Below are positions 60,214-64,000 of a stretch of DNA of 64,000 nucleotides, piece after piece (the first letter of the stretch is position 1; every line of letters starts with the position of its first letter). The stretch is from Desulfuromusa sp. (lineage in GTDB: Bacteria; Desulfobacterota; Desulfuromonadia; Desulfuromonadales; Geopsychrobacteraceae): positions 5,999 to 69,998 of the forward strand of contig JAKIUD010000009.1 in assembly GCA_021647765.1 (NCBI GenBank). The letters run 5' to 3'. A program made the translations under genes and the position numbers. The notes under the pieces were generated by a model, which was given only the letters and a program-made list of their open reading frames with translations, did no database searches and was not told the origin of the DNA.

Positions 60214-61229
60214 CTTGCACCCCCTTTAAGCTCCTGCTGAATGTAATCAAGCTTGAGTAGCTTTGCTTTCACTTCCTCAATGTTCAATCGCTGAGTATTG
60301 TGTGAGTGATAATCTTCAGACGATGAGAGTTCCTGTTCACCTTCAACAAAATACTTGTTGTAGTTGAGATCGCGATTATCGGCCGGAATCCGGTAATAAC
60401 CTCCAAGATCCTCTGCATGAGCCATCTCTTCACGAGTCATCAACGACTCGTAGAGTTTTTCACCATGACGGGTGCCGATGACCTTGATTTCGCTTTTAGA
60501 ATCAAAAAGTTCAAGCAGCGCTTGAGCAAGGTCAGCAATAGTCGAAGCCGGTGCTTTTTGCACAAAAGTGTCACCCTGCTGGCCGTGCTCGTAAGCGTAA
60601 AGAACGAGATCGACCGCATCATCAAGGGACATGAGGAAACGGGTCATATTAGGATCTGTCACCGTGAGCGGCTTACCCTCCTTAATCAACTTGATGAATA
60701 AAGGGATCACCGAACCACGTGAGGCCATCACGTTGCCATAACGGGTGCAGTTAAGGGTCGTCTTCTCTGGGTCGGCAAAGCGCGACTTGGCAACCACGAT
60801 CTTCTCCATCATCGCCTTGGAAATCCCCATGGCGTTGATCGGATAAACAGCTTTGTCGGTGCTGAGGGCGATGACCCGTTCAACACCGCATGCAATAGCC
60901 GCGTTAAGGACATTCTCTGTACCCAGAACGTTGGTCTTAACTGCTTCCAGTGGGTAGAACTCACAGGATGGTACCTGTTTAAGAGCAGCAGCCTGAAAGA
61001 CATAATCGACGCCCTGCATAGCAGGCAGGATGCTTTCGTAGTCACGCACATTGCCAATGTAAAACTTGACTTTTGGATTTGCTAAGTTGATTCGCATGTC
61101 TTCCTGCTTTTTTTCGTCCCGACTAAAAACTCGAATTTCTTTAATATCGGTATCGAGAAAACGCCTAAGTATAGCATTACCGAAAGACCCGGTGCCACCT
61201 GTGATTAATATAGTTTTGCCAGAAAACAT
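60201..61229 (-). CDS. fnlA: UDP-GlcNAc 4,6-dehydratase/5-epimerase FnlA/WbjB/CapE
   Basis: A 342-aa extended SDR. ILITGGTGSFGNAIL, FSRDEKKQEDMR, AAALKQVPSCEFYPLEAV, LSTDKAVYPINAMGISKAMMEK (motif M-x3-K in place of Y-x3-K, as in CapE-type enzymes), and GTRHGEKLYESL. It converts UDP-GlcNAc to the 4-keto-6-deoxy-L sugar, first step of UDP-L-FucNAc synthesis. GAGG is weak before the ATG. It heads the fnlA-fnlB-fnlC run. Confidence 0.88.
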   Translation of the reverse strand: MFSGKTILITGGTGSFGNAILRRFLDTDIKEIRVFSRDEKKQEDMRINLANPKVKFYIGNVRDYESILPAMQGVDYVFQAAALKQVPSCEFYPLEAVKTNVLGTENVLNAAIACGVERVIALSTDKAVYPINAMGISKAMMEKIVVAKSRFADPEKTTLNCTRYGNVMASRGSVIPLFIKLIKEGKPLTVTDPNMTRFLMSLDDAVDLVLYAYEHGQQGDTFVQKAPASTIADLAQALLELFDSKSEIKVIGTRHGEKLYESLMTREEMAHAEDLGGYYRIPADNRDLNYNKYFVEGEQELSSSEDYHSHNTQRLNIEEVKAKLLKLDYIQQELKGGASCAY

Positions 61230-61326
61230 CTTTATGCCTCTAGAGTATTAGTTTCGTAAATATCCCCAGCAAGTCAGGAGGATTAGCTGTTTGTATTTAA
61301 GTCGTTAGTGCGAAAATCTACAGATC

Positions 61327-61414
61327 TCAATATTGGACAACAGTCACAACCTTCATGTTAGCTGCTGATATCAATATTGGACAACAGTCACAACCTTCAT
61401 GTTAGCTGCTGATA
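61327..61414. repeat. Perfect 44-bp tandem duplication at a gene end
   Basis: Unit TCAATATTGGACAACAGTCA...GCTGCTGATA is repeated exactly, 61327-61370 and 61371-61414. The second copy contains the stop and last codons of the GT4 gene at 61397. The remaining gap 61230-61326 shows no other feature. Confidence 0.95.
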
Positions 61415-62524
61415 TAATTTTAAGAAATTATTTATGACAGAATCCCAAGTGAAATGCTCGGACACGTGCCTTTTTAAATTCACACCCATCAATTTCAATC
61501 GCCCACAGTCTCTCAACAGTTCACGAAGCCCCTGCTGTAGACCTTCCACAGTAGCTGGCACAACCTTGCCGCCACCGACAGTAGCCACTCCTTCAAAACC
61601 GCATTGGTCAGTCAACAATACCGGAGTTGCGGTAATTCCAGCTTCTAGTGCGACGATCGACATAGCCTCCTGCCTAGAGGGAACCACGAGTAGTTCAGCT
61701 GCGTGATAAGCCTGAATCTTGTCGATGCCACCCAAATAACCGATAAAATGGACCCGCTCAGCAGCGTCAGAAGCAGCAACCATCTCCTTTAATTCCGCGA
61801 GCATCCCGCCGTCTGGACCAACAAAAACCAGATGAAACTCATGCAGCCGAACTTTTAACAGGAGAAAGGCTTGCAAGAGTAGATCAGGCCCCTTTATAGG
61901 GTTTAATCGGCCAACAAACAAGATTATTGGGTCACTGTTCAAACGATATTTTTTTCTAAACTCATCATCGCTGATCACAGTGTATTCGGCACGATCAATC
62001 CCGTTAGGGATGATCACTACCTTATCGGAATCAACACCATAAGCCTGAAACTGGGGGATTTCGTCCTCAGTGATAGCTATATATCCATCGGCATTGGCCA
62101 TGATCCTTCTACCAACAGCCAAATTATAAATAGTTTTAAAAACCATTGACCGTCCAAAAATAGGCAGGGCTCCAGCTGGGCAGACCACATAAGGTTTTCC
62201 CAGACGACCCGCGATAAAGAAAACGAGGGCATTAAGAAAAGTCCAATGCCCCATCAAATGAATGATGTCAACACTCTCGACCAACTTCCGAATTTTTCTG
62301 TATGAAAATCGAGGGATGTAAAATCTTTTCAACAAGCAGGGTAAAGCCAAAACCTCGACGCCATTGAGCGCCTTGATCCGCTCCGATGACAGACCAACAT
62401 CGGTGGTCAGAATGCTGCAGTCGACTCCAGCCTCAGCGAGAAACCTGCTCATTTGAAAGGTCCTCTCCGCTGTACCGCCACCAGTCACAGGATCAAGCAA
62501 GTGGTTGACATTCAATACTTTCAT
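61397..62524 (-). CDS. GT4 glycosyltransferase
   Basis: A 375-aa GT-B enzyme. VNHLLDPVTGGGTAERTFQMSR at the N terminus, GHWTFLNALVFFIAGRLGKPYVV, PNGIDRAEY, ILFVGRLNPIKGPDLLLQAF and VPSRQEAMSIVALEAG (E-x7-E donor site). It adds a hexose-type sugar; specificity cannot be read. AAGGTGA lies upstream of the ATG. The stop codon and six last residues (LYQQLT) lie in the tandem repeat at 61371-61414. Confidence 0.87.
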   Translation of the reverse strand: MKVLNVNHLLDPVTGGGTAERTFQMSRFLAEAGVDCSILTTDVGLSSERIKALNGVEVLALPCLLKRFYIPRFSYRKIRKLVESVDIIHLMGHWTFLNALVFFIAGRLGKPYVVCPAGALPIFGRSMVFKTIYNLAVGRRIMANADGYIAITEDEIPQFQAYGVDSDKVVIIPNGIDRAEYTVISDDEFRKKYRLNSDPIILFVGRLNPIKGPDLLLQAFLLLKVRLHEFHLVFVGPDGGMLAELKEMVAASDAAERVHFIGYLGGIDKIQAYHAAELLVVPSRQEAMSIVALEAGITATPVLLTDQCGFEGVATVGGGKVVPATVEGLQQGLRELLRDCGRLKLMGVNLKRHVSEHFTWDSVINNFLKLYQQLT

Positions 62525-62592
62525 ATAGGTTCACCTTGAATGAATAGTTCTTTCATTGCTCGTAATTAGATCAAAAAAATCACTCCGATTTT

Positions 62593-63537
62593 TCATGGCC
62601 GAACTGAATTTGAATATTTGACTACTTTCCTTACCGCACCCTCAACCCCAACAGTAAATTTAAAACCAGCACCTACAAGTTTTTCGGCAGAATATCGGAC
62701 ATCACCCCGGTTACTACAACCGCGAAAAATTTTGCGCATAAGATAAGGAACAATCAACGGCAGGTGAGGAACTGGACGAACATTATCAATAGGCTGATCA
62801 TTCTTGACAGCCTCATGCAGTGCCCACAGCCCAGCATTTGTATTCAAAGGGTCTTTGTCACATGAAACAAAGAAACATTCAGTACTGATATCAGTCTTTG
62901 AAGCAAAATATAAGGCCACATCCGCCACATCTGCGGCATGTACTATATGAGATGCTTCTCCACCCTTGACAAAAACTTTTAGCTTACTTACCAATGTGTT
63001 ATTTATCGGCAAGGAAAGTGCCCCTGTCTTTTTTTCATCAACGACATTGGTTGGTCGAAGAATTACCATACTGCAACCATCAATCCCCTGAGAAACAATC
63101 TTTTCAGCAGCCCACTTACTCTTTTCATAAGCAGTCTGAGGTCTACATTCAGAATTCTCGTCAACCATCTTAACGTTAGTTTTCCCGACGACCCCTGCAC
63201 TGCTTAAATAACAGAAATATTCTATAGAAGATTTTTCAATAAGATCAAACAAACGCTTAGTTCCACGAACGTTGACCTCCCACATTTTAGATTCATCATG
63301 AAGCTCAGCGGCACAGTGAAACAATAAGTGCGCATCAGATATGAACCTCTGGACAACGGCCTCATCGCCAAGACTACCGCAAAAAAGGTCAACTCGGTTA
63401 TCGCCGAAACAGTTATCACGACTCAATACCCTGACTTTATAGCCGGAGTTGAGTAAACGTTTAACTATCCGACTACCGACCATCCCTGTCCCGCCCGTCA
63501 CACAAGCGATTTGTTCGACATCTTGTTTATTTTCCAT
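62593..63537 (-). CDS. Extended SDR, NAD-dependent epimerase/dehydratase
   Basis: A 314-aa SDR. VTGGTGMVGSRIVKRLL, LFHCAAELHDESKMWEVNVRGTKRLFD, LSSAGVVGKTNV and YEKSKWAAEKIV (YxxxK). The substrate is probably a nucleotide sugar, given the surroundings. GAGG precedes the ATG. It appears to be the first gene of the polysaccharide operon in this window, with a 460-bp upstream region without genes. Confidence 0.82.
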   Translation of the reverse strand: MENKQDVEQIACVTGGTGMVGSRIVKRLLNSGYKVRVLSRDNCFGDNRVDLFCGSLGDEAVVQRFISDAHLLFHCAAELHDESKMWEVNVRGTKRLFDLIEKSSIEYFCYLSSAGVVGKTNVKMVDENSECRPQTAYEKSKWAAEKIVSQGIDGCSMVILRPTNVVDEKKTGALSLPINNTLVSKLKVFVKGGEASHIVHAADVADVALYFASKTDISTECFFVSCDKDPLNTNAGLWALHEAVKNDQPIDNVRPVPHLPLIVPYLMRKIFRGCSNRGDVRYSAEKLVGAGFKFTVGVEGAVRKVVKYSNSVRP

Positions 63538-64000
63538 AAAAACCTCAAGCTGTGACAGATGCTGCCATTTAATTAAGTTTTAGACTGAGATGCGACTCTG
63601 GCTAAAGCCAAACAATCATAATGCTCCTACCTGCGTACTCCTTCAGATTCCAGTTCCTAATTTTACACGTCAATGCCAACTTATTTATGTATCTTCAGAC
63701 CTAAAACAAGCTTAAGTGTGGACTAACACACACTTTACCAACTAGGTCAACTATCGCCCATTTGTTTCGGAACCTTCTGGAAATTTGGATCTGAAAACGG
63801 AGTTTACTACAACTTTTGCTAAAATATAAGACTATCCATCATACGTGCACCAACAAAATAATGTTATTGACGCTGTTGATTGCCACATTGTTTTGACAAG
63901 CATTCCGTGATTATTTGGTACAGTTCGCAATATTTTCATATTTAATGGTCTTTTGATGATCGGGGACAATTTGCATTGCCCCCGAAGTTCTTCAGAAAGG
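63538..64000. other. Gene-free region upstream of polysaccharide operon
   Basis: No reading frame of note is seen in 463 bp. It is AT-rich and probably holds the promoter or leader of the operon; I could not place a convincing -35/-10 pair or a JUMPstart sequence. Confidence 0.4.
63961..63984. repeat. Short inverted repeat at window end
   Basis: CGGGGACAAT(TTGC)ATTGCCCCCG, nine of ten bases pair, followed by AAGTTCTTC. The style (GGGGACA...GCCCCC plus CCGAAGTTCTTC) recalls the 43/46-kb element, so another copy may begin here. Confidence 0.35.

Noticed and set aside
61327..61414. CRISPR-like array
   Set aside because: The two 44-bp units are directly joined with no spacer, there are only two, and no cas gene is near. 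It is a simple tandem duplication.
63538..64000. Replication origin
   Set aside because: No DnaA-box cluster or dnaA/dnaN neighbour; it is merely an AT-rich upstream region.

Overview
This window is a contiguous piece of a Gram-negative chromosome of moderate G+C. Gene content and order point to the Desulfuromonadales (Geobacter/Desulfuromonas/Pelobacter-like 'deltaproteobacteria'). The evidence is the runs ndk-rlmN-mtnP-pfkB, mutL-miaA-hfq and rimI-pyrK-pyrD-[DHH-CBS-tRNA nucleotidyltransferase]-M50-scpA-scpB-rluB, a type-4 [4Fe-4S] uracil-DNA glycosylase, a MutL of the endonuclease type, and several SD-led TTG/GTG starts. The assignment is by inference from family knowledge; no 16S or database search was possible.

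Layout. 0-4 kb: a GH130-type phosphorylase/glycosidase and a GT4 glycosyltransferase with a C-terminal alpha/alpha domain. 4-7.4 kb: an AsmA-like envelope protein, a MITE-like inverted-repeat element, and a RimB-like retropepsin relative whose catalytic DTG is lost. 7.4-17.4 kb: a four-gene DNA-end-processing operon, sbcD-sbcC-addB-addA, joined by ATGA overlaps. 17.4-31.1 kb: small lipoprotein, CWC protein, uracil-DNA glycosylase, zinc phospholipase C-like protein, CoaBC, metallo-beta-lactamase hydrolase, OB/HD exoribonuclease, FAD protein, UspA, TPR lipoprotein, PfkB kinase, MTA phosphorylase, RlmN and Ndk, interrupted by several palindromic intergenic elements. 31.2-34.35 kb is an accessory pocket: a DUF4143 AAA ATPase whose SD and start codon lie inside a perfect 25-bp inverted repeat, a RES-Xre toxin-antitoxin pair with a clear promoter/operator, and a membrane-protein gene apparently split by one in-frame TAA. 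34.4-42.9 kb: a long housekeeping operon (mutL, miaA, hfq, radical SAM DUF512, LOG-like, DHH, amidase, rph, rdgB) preceded by a strong terminator or attenuator. 43-46.5 kb: a TPR protein and an ExeA-like ATPase bracketed by two inverted copies of a roughly 170-bp palindromic element. 46.6-54.4 kb: rluB, scpB, scpA, M50 protease, tRNA nucleotidyltransferase, pyrD, pyrK, rimI. 54.6-63.5 kb: a surface-polysaccharide locus with a complete UDP-N-acetyl-L-fucosamine pathway (FnlA/FnlB/FnlC), glycosyltransferases, a phosphoglycosyl transferase and two SDRs. A GxxExxY gene sits inside direct repeats in this locus, and a 44-bp perfect tandem duplication covers the end of a glycosyltransferase gene.

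How it fits together. Most genes are core cell maintenance: recombination and repair, nucleotide-pool cleaning, tRNA and rRNA modification, chromosome condensation, pyrimidine synthesis. The unusual material is intergenic. Small palindromic or inverted elements occur about every 5-10 kb and mark the edges of accessory genes. No CRISPR array, integrase, complete IS element, rRNA or tRNA gene was recognised.
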